64,000 bases of DNA, from assembly GCF_029813835.1 (NCBI RefSeq), contig NZ_JARVKV010000003.1, positions 124,001 through 188,000 of the forward strand, read 5' to 3'. Within the stretch, counting starts at the first letter, position 1. Each line of letters starts with the position of its first letter. The DNA is from Streptomyces sp. DH37. GTDB lineage: Bacteria > Actinomycetota > Actinomycetes > Streptomycetales > Streptomycetaceae. Positions 41,817 to 55,329 of this stretch are shown here, one piece after another. The translations under genes were made by a program, and so were the position numbers. Under the pieces are notes generated by a model, which ran no database searches, was not told the DNA's origin, and was given only the letters and a program-made list of their open reading frames with translations.

Positions 41817-43500
41817 TTACGAACTCCTGCGCGTAGCTCTTGATTCGCTTTGCCCAAACCGGGCCAATGTATGGAACTCCACGAATCTGCGCATTCTCCT
41901 CGTCAAGTAGAATATCGTTAACGGTTCGAATCTCGGTGTACTTGAGCAGCCCGTCACGCTTTTTCTTCGGTAGGGGAAGGTTGTCGATCGGAGCCTTGAG
42001 TAGCTCTTCATAGATTGACGCTGTTCTTAGTTGACGACCGCATTTCATGCAAAACTGTGCATCTTCAGAATAGCGCGGCGCCCCACAATTTTGACATGGA
42101 AGTAGGTCCAAGGTGCACCTATCTTCGTAATCTACACCTAGGACATTACTTGGCTGCAGTCGCGAAAAGGCATGAGCGTCGCGCGTAACTAGTGCGGAAA
42201 TGATATCCGAAACAGCAAAAGCCCTGCCAAGGCTGAGTGCATTCCCTTCGATTAGAATCGCATAATGGAGCATGTAGCGATGGAACACGCCTTTCACGCC
42301 TCGCGATACCGTATGGGCATCTCGGAAAATGCCTGCATATTCCAGCATGGCGACCATCCTGGTTAGCTTTGCATCCATCGGCTCACGAAAGGCGACAACT
42401 GTCGCCTTAGAACGGTCACGTCTGGCTGAGTTGAAGCTCTGCAACTGACGAACGGAACCCGCTTCCAACTCCTGTCCGAAATCTACGAAGTGCTTATACC
42501 GGGGAAGCTTGCCGGCGAGGGTGCTGAAAATTTGACGGACAGAGGCAGCGTGATCGGAGATTGCAGTCTCCGCCATTTTTCGTGTAGGGTTATGGGTTTC
42601 ATCCTCTTCAACTCCTAGTAGCTGCGAAAGCATGACTAGGAAGCCGCGCGGCAATCCGAAGGAGGCCAGGGCGAGGTAGTCAATTAGTTCCTCACGCCCC
42701 TTAAGTCTTTTCAAGTGAGAGGCTGGAATGCGCCTGTTTACGATTTCGCGCATAACTTCGAGATAGCCGTCTTCGTCCGGACGAAGCCAGGACTCGACAA
42801 GCTCGGCCTCATGTCCAACGTGAAAATTCGGCGAGTAGCTCGTGATGCCTGGATATACAGCGGCCTTCGCCGAAACTGTCCGCGAACGAAGCTCTCGGAA
42901 GATCTCGAAGAATTCCCGTTGCTGGTCTGGCGAAAAAGCATGTGCCGCATCATCCAGGAGTAGGACACATCTCTTCATTCCACTATCTTGCGTCCATGAT
43001 TCCAGGGCATGCAGTAGTTCGGTAGGCGTGGTGTAGACGTCCGGGATAGAGCTTGCAGTCCCCGCCTCTAGGGTCTTGATATATGCCTGAGCGTCACTTG
43101 TCAGTTCTGCTAGTGTATGGGGGATTTCGCGATTACCCTCCTCTAGGGTTTCCTTAACGCCAACGGCAATCTTGAGTAGAACCCATTGGCGAAACAACTG
43201 CAGAGCGTTCGCCGCCTTATGAAACAGAGGTTCCAATGCAAGGGACTTGCTGTAATTAACGTAGACGCCGAGATGTGCCGCTTCCTCTTGCAACTCAAAA
43301 TAAGCGCGGCGCAGCAGGGTGGATTTACCGCACCCTCGTGGACCAATGAGCAGTTTCGCGCCTGGACCTTTGAGTTTCGCAAGGATGGCTCTATCTGCTT
43401 TGGTCGACGCTGTCCATGCCGCTAGTTCACCTTTAGACAGGTACTCGGCGCGCTCTTCGAAGACGTTAGCCGTTAGCGACTCGGTGGAGTTATTTGTCAT
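41809..43500 (-). CDS. P-loop ATPase (AAA/STAND-like) with zinc ribbon and C-terminal HhH, partner of the HEPN protein
   Basis: 563 residues. Walker A GPRGCGKST at ~53-61, Walker B CVLLLDDAAHAF at ~178-189, a sensor strand AKAAVYPGITSY, and FGLPRGFLVMLSQLLG, which resembles the sensor-2/lid region of ORC/Cdc6-like AAA ATPases. A four-Cys zinc ribbon lies at ~469-487 (CQNC, CMKC), and the end (IRGVPYIGPVWAKRIKSYAQ) looks like a helix-hairpin-helix. It may sense foreign DNA or a phage component and gate the HEPN effector. ATG at 43500 is chosen because a TATAAT box overlaps the alternative ATG at 43545 (578 residues). Low GC; no host homologue recognised. Confidence 0.78.
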   Translation of the reverse strand: MTNNSTESLTANVFEERAEYLSKGELAAWTASTKADRAILAKLKGPGAKLLIGPRGCGKSTLLRRAYFELQEEAAHLGVYVNYSKSLALEPLFHKAANALQLFRQWVLLKIAVGVKETLEEGNREIPHTLAELTSDAQAYIKTLEAGTASSIPDVYTTPTELLHALESWTQDSGMKRCVLLLDDAAHAFSPDQQREFFEIFRELRSRTVSAKAAVYPGITSYSPNFHVGHEAELVESWLRPDEDGYLEVMREIVNRRIPASHLKRLKGREELIDYLALASFGLPRGFLVMLSQLLGVEEDETHNPTRKMAETAISDHAASVRQIFSTLAGKLPRYKHFVDFGQELEAGSVRQLQSFNSARRDRSKATVVAFREPMDAKLTRMVAMLEYAGIFRDAHTVSRGVKGVFHRYMLHYAILIEGNALSLGRAFAVSDIISALVTRDAHAFSRLQPSNVLGVDYEDRCTLDLLPCQNCGAPRYSEDAQFCMKCGRQLRTASIYEELLKAPIDNLPLPKKKRDGLLKYTEIRTVNDILLDEENAQIRGVPYIGPVWAKRIKSYAQEFVSV

Positions 43501-43543
43501 TCCTTGCCCACTGGTAGGTTTCGATTTTGCTGCTTCATGGCTC

Positions 43544-43549
43544 ATTATA
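43544..43549 (-). promoter_or_regulatory. TATAAT -10 element of the ATPase-HEPN operon
   Basis: Perfect TATAAT on the minus strand, 43 nt before the ATG at 43500. TTGGAG (43565-43570) is a possible -35, but the 15-nt spacing is short. Confidence 0.5.
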
Positions 43550-44420
43550 TATCTGCGCTTGGGGCTCCAAGGGGGTACTATGACTGCTCTAAGTTTCACT
43601 CAGGGATACGTGCAATATCTCGTACCCTGGGGACAGGATGCAATAACTCTGACGAGCAAATGCAAGGTGACAGGTGCAGCAGTTCTGGCAGCAACGCCAG
43701 CGCATGGGAACGCCCGATCGATGGCCCGGCGACCGTAGTCCGCCAAGCACTGGCATCGCCTGAGTAGCAGGGCCTATGCCGGGCAGCGGCGCCGCTGCAT
43801 GACATGACTCTCTGCGGGTCGTTGATCCTGAGCAGTCCACGGGGTTATTAGCGCACAGACCCACCCCTCGGCGCAGCTAAGTTGGGTGAATCAAGCAGTC
43901 ATGGCTGGAGCAGTCGTGCGCCCTCGTTCGTCTACGCACCACCCCACAAGCACACCAGACAGAGCAAGGAGCAACTGGAGACCACTGTGAAAGCAACCAG
44001 CCCGATGGGGCTGTACCAGAGCCGTTCACACAGGTCAGTGCTCGCTCCGGCCCCGAGTGCTCGCAGGTTCCCAAGCCGAGAAATTAAGACAAAGTGGACC
44101 TAAAGGGACGTCTCTTGCGGTCCGACTGGCGCGGCTTGCTCTGGTCGACAATCTGGCAGCGTGGCCGAGGCTGGCGGGGTCCAGCGAGGCACACGCGTGC
44201 GTAGTCGGTCGGCGCGCCTGCCGTCGTGGCCGACTGTCGTCGGCTGAGGTTCACATGGGCCGCACTGTAAGTTTCCGCCTTCGGTCGACCCGCCCACGCG
44301 ATGATCAACGCTGGGCCGTCCCCCGAGTATCGCGAAGTGGCGGCCCTCAGACCGCGCACGACAGCGCTTCCGCACCAGACCTCGGTGCGGGGGCGCTACG
44401 TGATCGACTTTGAGTTTCTC
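43550..44420. other. Non-coding or decayed stretch inside the accessory region
   Basis: About 870 nt with only short overlapping frames in all directions and no codon-bias signal. Composition rises gradually from island-like back towards host-like. No integrase, transposase or inverted-repeat end was recognised. Confidence 0.45.
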
Positions 44421-44675
44421 CTACAACCCGTCAGCGTTCAATGCAGCCAGGTGTTCCCGCAGGAACCGGTGCGTCTGCTCGTCGGTGGCGACGTATTCGT
44501 GGTCGAAGCGGCTGTCTGCCCATGACGTCTTGCCGCTGGAGCGGATGTGCAACTCCCCTGCCGTGATCCGGTACCGTCGGTACTCGGTGATGTTCTTTCC
44601 TGAGTAGCTGGTGTTCACCTCGAAGTCCTCGTTCTGGTGCAGCAGTTGCTGGCGCACTTCCCTCGTCAAGTGCAT
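44421..44675 (-). CDS. Small hypothetical protein (84 aa)
   Basis: Family not recognised. It looks real because GGGGGA sits 3-8 nt before the ATG and the composition is protein-like: MHLTREVRQQLLHQNEDF, a strand-rich centre (YRRYRITAGELHIRSSGKTSW) and HEYVATDEQTHRFLREHLAAL. Charged and soluble, with no Cys. It lies alone between decayed stretches at the right of the low-GC island. Confidence is limited by its size and isolation. Confidence 0.55.
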   Translation of the reverse strand: MHLTREVRQQLLHQNEDFEVNTSYSGKNITEYRRYRITAGELHIRSSGKTSWADSRFDHEYVATDEQTHRFLREHLAALNADGL

Positions 44676-44713
44676 GGTCCCCCACGATTCATAACGGGTA
44701 GGAGGATCATCCC

Positions 44714-44968
44714 ATGTCTAAGTCGCAAGCTGTCCTTTCTCGGCGGAAGGCAGTGCGAACCACTGGCGCTTCCGCGGCTAAGGCGGCCGAGCCGCTCTCG
44801 CTCCGCACTTGTCCGCACCCCTGGCAGTACGCGGGTGGCGCCCTGCCATCACCTCCGCGGGCGTTGATGAGGCCATTGCAGTCATGCGGCATATCGAGGC
44901 TATGGCGGTGCGCGGCCATGTTGAGGGCGGTCTCCAATGGAGTTCAGAAGCCCCAGGGGCAGGCATAG
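44714..44968 (+). CDS. Doubtful small ORF with a strong ribosome site (84 aa)
   Basis: AGGAGGA lies 8 nt before the ATG, which is the only real support. The product (MSKSQAVLSRRKAVRTTGAS... ending NGVQKPQGQA) matches nothing I recognise. From ~44810 a different plus frame reads more like protein (SAGVDEAIAVMRHIEAMAVRG), so this may be a frameshifted remnant. Confidence 0.25.
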   Translation: MSKSQAVLSRRKAVRTTGASAAKAAEPLSLRTCPHPWQYAGGALPSPPRALMRPLQSCGISRLWRCAAMLRAVSNGVQKPQGQA

Positions 44969-45025
44969 ACCGAACTTGTAAGGCGGTGGTCAGCCGACTG
45001 TGGTGCTGTATCCGCTACATCTTGA

Positions 45026-45494
45026 TCAGGTTGCCGTGCCCGATCGGGTGCCCGGCCGGGTGTCCGTCTGCGCGGCCGTACGCGGGGCCAGCACCGCGGG
45101 GATCACCGTGCGGGACGAGGCCATGACGTCGGCCACGGAGCGTCGGCGCCCGGGGCCGAGGCGGCGCAGTGCCGGGTCGTGACCGGTGGCGACGACGAGG
45201 CAGGCGGCGAGGAGTAGGAGCCGCCACAGGCCCGGGGCCGAGGCGGCGCAGGGGGTCGGGAAGTCGGGCGAGGGAGGCGTGCAGCCGCTCGCAGTGGAGC
45301 GGTACGTGGCGCTGCTCGTCGGCCAGGATGCGGCCCGCCGCGTCCGAGGTGAGCGGATCGCCGTCGCCGTCCTCGCCCGCCTGGACGCGCTGGACACCGC
45401 TCCGCACCGCCGGGTGGAGGTGGCGCCCCGCTCCCAGCCGGGATCCCCCTGGGCGCGCCTGCGCTCGCGCTCGTCCTCGAACCGCCCCGCCCAC
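45026..45494 (-). pseudogene. Truncated and frameshifted ferritin-like gene
   Basis: Minus-strand coding signal continues across two frames. The first reads DPLTSDAAGRILADEQRHVPLHCERLHASLARLPDPLRRL, which resembles the DEQRHVPxHC helix of Streptomyces ferritin-like proteins (split here by eye). Near 45228-45245, in a run of C and G, it shifts to a frame reading GLWRLLLLAACLVVATGHDPALRR to the TGA at 45026. The N-terminal part is missing, because the next gene's stop is at 45544. One extra base would explain the shift, so a sequencing error cannot be excluded for that part. Confidence 0.45.
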
Positions 45495-45543
45495 CCGGCG
45501 AATCCACTCGTACCCGCGCGGCCTCCCTCCCCCGGGGCGGAGG

Positions 45544-45834
45544 TCAGGGCAGGTCGCGCGGACGGATGACCGCGGTGCCGCGCCTCAGGTCGACCGTCGA
45601 GTGCGGAGGGGCGCCGTCGCCCTCCTCCTCGCGCATCAGCGCCACCGTCCGGCGCTGCTTCAGTTCGTGCTCCTTGCCGGGCAGGAGGCTCGCGTGGAGC
45701 ATCTCGAAGCCCGTCGCCGAGACCCTGCCGCCGCGCCCCCTGCCGAGCCGGGGCAGCAGCACCCGGTCGACGAAGGCCACGGCGGTCAGCAGGATGACCA
45801 GTCCCGGCAGCGTCATGAACACCACGAACTCCAC
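45544..45834 (-). CDS. Small DUF6191-type membrane protein
   Basis: 96 residues. One N-terminal membrane helix (VVFMTLPGLVILLTAVAFVDRVLLP) and a short basic cytosolic domain (RVSATGFEMLHASLLPGKEHELKQRRTVALMREEEGDGAPPHSTVDL) typical of this actinobacterial family; the DUF number is from memory. GTG at 45834 with GGGGAGGGGATGCC upstream. Function unknown. Confidence 0.75.
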   Translation of the reverse strand: MEFVVFMTLPGLVILLTAVAFVDRVLLPRLGRGRGGRVSATGFEMLHASLLPGKEHELKQRRTVALMREEEGDGAPPHSTVDLRRGTAVIRPRDLP

Positions 45835-46102
45835 GGCATCCCCTCCCCGCTCGTCCGCCAGTCTTCCCCACTTCCGCGAACCGGTCGACGCCCCCGGCGG
45901 TCTCGCCGGGCGGGCCGGCCGCGGTGCCGCCGCTGCTGCGGAAGAGTGACAGGGGGTTCTGCGGTTGCATGGGAGGTTTATCGACACGTCGTCATTCTTG
46001 CGAGTGGATGCGGTGTTGTGGGTGGTTCGCCAGGTTTCCGGCGGGCAGTCTGAGTGCGCGACGTCGCTGCGAGATCAGGAACACGCTCCGGAAGGACAGA
46101 AC

Positions 46103-46168
46103 ATGGCACGTACCCGCATCACCCGGTTCGGGGCCGTGGTGGTGCACGCGCTTCACGGGCTCCGTTGA
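46103..46168 (+). CDS. Possible 21-aa small ORF / leader
   Basis: ATG with GGAAGGACAGAAC upstream encodes MARTRITRFGAVVVHALHGL plus Arg before TGA. A strong hairpin follows 58 nt after the stop, so this may be a short mRNA or small RNA rather than a leader of the SigE-family gene 250 nt downstream. Basic, with a hydrophobic centre. Not on any list I can recall. Confidence 0.3.
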   Translation: MARTRITRFGAVVVHALHGLR

Positions 46169-46226
46169 GCCGACGGGCGCCGGCCGGGCGGGGAACCGGG
46201 CCGGTGCCCCGGGAGAAGGGATGGGT

Positions 46227-46257
46227 CAGCGCGGCCGCACTCGGTGCGGCCGCGCTG
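46227..46257 (+). terminator. Hairpin terminator
   Basis: 14-bp perfect arms (46227-46240, 46244-46257), loop TCG, between the 21-codon ORF and the SigE-family gene. Confidence 0.65.
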
Positions 46258-46415
46258 CCGTGTGCGCGCGGACGTACGCGGGGGACCCCGAGGCGGTACG
46301 GGGGTCCCTCCCCCTCCGGGGGGTGGAGGCGGCGCCGCGCCTCCGACCTGAGGGGGACCCGGCATCGGGACCTGGGGCCGATCCCAGCGGGGGCGCGGGC
46401 TCCTAGCGTTGAGCC

Positions 46416-47075
46416 ATGACCACGCATGGGACGGCCGCGACCGTGGCGCCGTTGACGTTCACCTCGTACGTACGGGCCCGCGGGCCGGTGCTGCTGCGCA
46501 CGGCGCGCTCGCTCACCTCCAACCCGAGCGACGCCGAGGACCTGCTCCAGACCGCGCTGACCAAGACGTACCTGGCGTGGGAGCGAATAGAGGACCAGCG
46601 CGCGCTCGACGGCTACGTGCGCCGCGCGCTGGTGAACACGCGCACCTCGCAGTGGCGCAAGCGCCGGGTGGACGAGTACTCGTGCGAGGAGCTGCCCGAG
46701 CCGGAACCGGTGCCCGGCCCCGACCCCGCCGAGCAGCAGGCCGTGCGCGACGCGGTGTGGCGGGCGGTGCTGGCGCTCCCGGACCGGCAGCGGGCCATGG
46801 TGGTGCTGCGGTACTACGAGGACCTGAGCGAGGCGCAGACCGCCGCGGTGCTCGGGGTCTCGGTCGGCACGGTCAAGAGCGCGGTGTCGCGGGCGCTGGC
46901 CAAGCTCCGGGAGGACGCGCAGCTCCTGGCGGACGTGCCGGGCGGGGCGGGGAAGGGCGTGAGAGGCGCGAAGGTGGCGAAGGGCGCGAGGGGGAGTGGC
47001 GGGAGAGGCGCGGGAGACGTCAGGGAGCTGAGGGACGCGGGGGGCTTCGAGAAGGAGACGGCGGTCGCCGCGTAG
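46416..47075 (+). CDS. SigE-family ECF RNA polymerase sigma factor
   Basis: 219 residues. Region 2 is TFTSYVRARGPVLLRTARSLTSNPSDAEDLLQTALTKTYLAW (family hallmark DAEDLLQ), region 4 is LPDRQRAMVVLRYYEDLSEAQTAAVLGVSVGTVKSAVSRALAKL. This is the actinobacterial SigE/SigM-like subgroup lacking an adjacent anti-sigma gene. The C-terminal ~45 residues are Gly/Ala/Lys-rich low complexity. ATG at 46416. The target regulon is unknown. Confidence 0.87.
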   Translation: MTTHGTAATVAPLTFTSYVRARGPVLLRTARSLTSNPSDAEDLLQTALTKTYLAWERIEDQRALDGYVRRALVNTRTSQWRKRRVDEYSCEELPEPEPVPGPDPAEQQAVRDAVWRAVLALPDRQRAMVVLRYYEDLSEAQTAAVLGVSVGTVKSAVSRALAKLREDAQLLADVPGGAGKGVRGAKVAKGARGSGGRGAGDVRELRDAGGFEKETAVAA

Positions 47076-47137
47076 GGGGCACGGCGGCGCGACGGGGTGG
47101 AAAGACGGCGACGTATCGGGCTCCGGGCTAGTGACAT

Positions 47138-47151
47138 ACCGACCGGTCGGT
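47138..47151. promoter_or_regulatory. TetR-type operator palindrome before the acyl-CoA ligase gene
   Basis: ACCGACCGGTCGGT, a perfect 14-bp palindrome typical of TetR-family sites on actinobacterial fatty-acid genes. It falls between a -35-like GTGACA (47131-47136) and a -10-like CAGGCT (47154-47159), where a bound repressor would block polymerase. No TetR gene is adjacent. Confidence 0.6.
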
Positions 47152-47220
47152 GGCAGGCTTCCGGGCAACGACCGCGTTACCGCCGCGTAGCGCCCGTATA
47201 TCTCTTTTCGGGAGGCCCCG

Positions 47221-48873
<1,653 letters not shown>

Positions 48874-48920
48874 CCGCGAGCGCGACGACGGGCGCGGACG
48901 GCACCACGGACGGCACCACG

Positions 48921-48947
48921 GACGGCACCGCGTACGGCGGTGCCGTC
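48921..48947 (+). terminator. Terminator after the acyl-CoA ligase
   Basis: 11-bp perfect arms (48921-48931, 48937-48947), loop GTACG, 48 nt after the stop. The left arm is the last of three 12-bp ggacggcaccac copies (48896-48931). Confidence 0.6.
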
Positions 48948-48970
48948 CGGCTCCGGGAGCCTTTGCCCGG

Positions 48971-49010
48971 CCCGGCTGCACCCGGCCGTGCCCGGCTGCA
49001 CCCGGCCGTG
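48971..49010. repeat. 20-bp perfect direct tandem repeat
   Basis: cccggctgcacccggccgtg occurs twice in immediate succession between the acyl-CoA ligase terminator and the VOC gene. Confidence 0.85.
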
Positions 49011-49093
49011 GCGTCGGCCGCACCGCCGGGACGGAGCGGGATGCACGGATTCGACTTGACCCTCACGCCGCGTGAGGCCGGAAGGTGGGGCGC

Positions 49094-49639
49094 ATGAGCG
49101 ACCACTACAACGCCTTCGAGATGAGTCCCGTGCCCCCTCCCGGCCCGGACGCCGTCGCGCCGGAGCCGTTCCGCGGCATCTACGGAATGCCCGCGTTCGT
49201 GACGATCCCCACCGACGACCTGGCGGCGTCGGCGGACTTCTGGGTTCGCGGGCTCGGGTTCTTCGAGCTGTTCGAGATCCCCGGCAGGCTCGTGCACCTG
49301 CGCCGCTGGGCGTTCCAGGACGTGCTCCTCGTACCGGCGCAGAGCGTTCCGGAGCAGCCGCCGGCGATCGGTGTCGGCTTCGCGTGCGTGCTCGGCCAGG
49401 TCGACTCCCTGGTCGAGGCCTGCCGCGCGTTGCGCCCGGACTCGGTCGACGGTCCGCGGGACACCCCCTGGAACACCCGCGATGTGACGGTGACCACCCC
49501 CGAGAACGCGCGGATCGTTCTCACCGCGGCGAAGCCCCTCGATCCGGCCGGCCAGGAGGCGCGGAACCTCGAGGCCGTCGGGATCACCCCACCGGACTCC
49601 GTCCGCGGCGACGAGGAGGAGCATGCCCGTCGCCGCTGA
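49094..49639 (+). CDS. VOC/glyoxalase-superfamily protein
   Basis: 181 residues with one vicinal-oxygen-chelate module: MPAFVTIPTDDLAASADFWVRGLGFFELFEIPGRLVHLRRW is the first strand-helix block (split by eye), and IGVGFACVLGQVDSLVEAC the second. Such proteins bind or inactivate antibiotics, or act as dioxygenases or glyoxalases. ATG at 49094 with AGGTGGGG upstream. It overlaps the MerR/TipA-like gene by 17 nt, so the two are one unit: a drug-binding protein with a drug-sensing regulator is plausible. Metal ligands are not obvious. Confidence 0.8.
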   Translation: MSDHYNAFEMSPVPPPGPDAVAPEPFRGIYGMPAFVTIPTDDLAASADFWVRGLGFFELFEIPGRLVHLRRWAFQDVLLVPAQSVPEQPPAIGVGFACVLGQVDSLVEACRALRPDSVDGPRDTPWNTRDVTVTTPENARIVLTAAKPLDPAGQEARNLEAVGITPPDSVRGDEEEHARRR

Positions 49640-50426
49640 CGCCGACGGCCTGACCGTCGGTCAGGTCTCGGCGCGTCTGGGCGTGACAGTCCGTGCGCTG
49701 CACCACTGGGACGAGATCGGCCTGGCGCGGCCGTCGCTGCGCACGGCCGCCGGGTACCGGCTCTACACCGCCGGTGACCTGGAACGCCTGCACCGCATCG
49801 TCGTCTACCGGGAGCTCGGCCTCGGCCTGGAGGGGATCCGGTCCGTCCTGGACGACTCGGCCGCGGACGTGCCCGGCGCGCTGCGCGCGCAGCGCGCCCG
49901 GGTCGCCGAACGGATCGACCGCCTCCGGCGGCTCGGCGCCGGACTGGACCGGATGATCGACGCCCACGACCGCGGCCTGCTGCTGACGGCCGAGCAGCAG
50001 GCCGCGGTCTTCGGCCCCCGGTGGGACCCGGAGTGGCCCGCCCGGGCCCGTGAGCGCTACGGGGACACGGAGCAGTGGCGGCAGTACGCCGAACGCTCGG
50101 CCTCCCGGGGCCCGGAGGAATGGCAGGCCGTCGCCGACGCCGTCGCCGGCCTGGACCGCGCCCTCGGGGACGCGATGGACGCCGGCGTCGCGCCCGGCAG
50201 CCCGGAAGCGAACCGGCTCGTCGAGCGGCACCGCGAGGTCTTCGCCTCGTACTTCCCCCTCACCAGGCGGATGCAGGTCTGCCTCGGCCGCATGTACGAG
50301 GCCGACCCGGCGTTCGCCGCCCACTACGACGGCATCCGCGCGGGCCTTGCCGCATGGTTCCGCCGCATCGTCGACGCCAGCGCGCGAGCTCACGGCATCG
50401 ACCCCGACACCGCGACCTGGCGGTAG
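49623..50426 (+). CDS. MerR-family regulator with TipAS-type antibiotic-recognition domain
   Basis: 267 residues. MerR winged helix: LTVGQVSARLGVTVRALHHWDEIGLARPSLRTAAGYRLYTAGDLERL, then a coiled coil (~75-115). The C-terminal half (~130-267) matches the all-helical TipAS fold that binds thiopeptides such as thiostrepton: RWDPEWPARARERYGDTEQW, MDAGVAPGSPEANRLVERHREVFASYFP, MYEADPAFAAHYDGIRAGLAAWF. ATG at 49623, with GAGGAGGAGC upstream, overlaps the VOC gene. Likely a multidrug-responsive activator. The TipA Cys that bonds thiostrepton is not evident. Confidence 0.88.
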   Translation: MPVAADADGLTVGQVSARLGVTVRALHHWDEIGLARPSLRTAAGYRLYTAGDLERLHRIVVYRELGLGLEGIRSVLDDSAADVPGALRAQRARVAERIDRLRRLGAGLDRMIDAHDRGLLLTAEQQAAVFGPRWDPEWPARARERYGDTEQWRQYAERSASRGPEEWQAVADAVAGLDRALGDAMDAGVAPGSPEANRLVERHREVFASYFPLTRRMQVCLGRMYEADPAFAAHYDGIRAGLAAWFRRIVDASARAHGIDPDTATWR

Positions 50427-50606
50427 GGCACGGGCCCGCGAGTCCGTACCCGCGGGGGCGTCCCGCCGCGTGAAGCGGCGGCCCGGACACCGCGACGGCG
50501 AACGCCGCCACTCGGCCCCGGAGACCGCCCGCCGATCAGCCGGCCGCGACCGACCTCGCGACCGACCTCATGACCGACCTCGTGACCGGGCACACCCGGC
50601 CGGCGC

Positions 50607-54386
<3,780 letters not shown>

Positions 54387-54571
54387 GACGACGCATCCTC
54401 CCTGCTGACCAGCTGGTGCTCCGTGGCGGCACCGGAACCGCGGTCGGTCTGCCGTCCCCCGTGCGTGCCACTAGAGGGGAGTCTACGGCCAGCGGTAGCG
54501 GAAGCGACGGCGGATGCGTGGGGAGGGTGCGGAGAACGTGGAGGCGGACCCGGCCCGGCGTATGACGTCCG

Positions 54572-55084
54572 TCACTCCCCCAGGTCGGGGAGGGCGGGGA
54601 CCAGGGCGTTCCAGCGGGCGATCTCGCAGCCGTCCGTCCGTTCGAACGAGGCGTCCACCCGCCGCCCCTGCCACATCCCGGTCACGCGGGCGGTGGCCGG
54701 GCCTCCGTACACCTGGCCGCACAGCGCGTCCTCGGGGACGGGCCGCCAGGGGTCGCGCGGGCCCTGGGCGGCCCGGTCGACGGCGTCGCAGGCGGCGGGG
54801 GGATCGGGGTGGCTGCCCCCGGCGGGGTGGCAGTCGAGGGTGTACGTCCGCCGGGTCGGCGCCCCGCCCCCGCGCACCGCCCTCGGCGCCGCGTGCGGCG
54901 CCGCCACGCCGTCCGGGGAGGAGGCGACGGTGATGGTGAGCTGGTCCTGCCGGGCGGCCGGCATGACGGGCTCGGGCACGGGCCAGGGACGGGCGGCGGC
55001 CGGTACGGCCACGGAGGCCGCGGCGGAGACGGCGGCGGTGAGCGCGACGGCCCCGGCGAGGACGGCGGCGGTACGGCGCGGCAT
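54572..55084 (-). CDS. Subtilisin inhibitor-like (SSI family) secreted protease inhibitor
   Basis: 170 residues. Signal peptide (VLAGAVALTAAVSAAASVAVPAAA) then an SSI-type domain. The four conserved Cys of the family are present: LDCHP, AACDA, ALCGQ and DGCEIA, forming two disulfides. Strand motifs LTITVASSP and TGMWQGRRVDASFERT match. The reactive loop, C-P-M-V-Y in classical SSI, reads C-G-Q-V-Y, so the P1 residue is probably Gln. ATG at 55084 with CGGGAG upstream. Likely controls secreted subtilisin-type proteases or transglutaminase maturation during development. Confidence 0.86.
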   Translation of the reverse strand: MPRRTAAVLAGAVALTAAVSAAASVAVPAAARPWPVPEPVMPAARQDQLTITVASSPDGVAAPHAAPRAVRGGGAPTRRTYTLDCHPAGGSHPDPPAACDAVDRAAQGPRDPWRPVPEDALCGQVYGGPATARVTGMWQGRRVDASFERTDGCEIARWNALVPALPDLGE

Positions 55085-55329
55085 GGCGACTCCCGGAAGG
55101 TGGTGTGCGGGCGGCCCGCGGGACCGCGGGTTCTTCCCTCCCCCTTCCAACGCGTCACCGCGCGCGCCGTTGCGCACCTCCACCCGCCCGCCCCACCACC
55201 CTGCCGCCACCAGGGGCAAAGCCCTTTGCCCGGGGACCCGCCAGCCGGGTAACGTAGGTGGCGATTGGAGACAGCCTCTGGGCTGTGCCATCATCAGCAC
55301 ACACACCTCGCGGTGACGCGGTTGTGTGG

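Noticed and set aside
44809-45126. 105-codon plus frame overlapping the weak ORF at 44714
   Set aside because: Reads partly like protein (GVDEAIAVMRHIEAM) but has no start signal and degrades into low-complexity sequence; mentioned only as a possible frameshift remnant.
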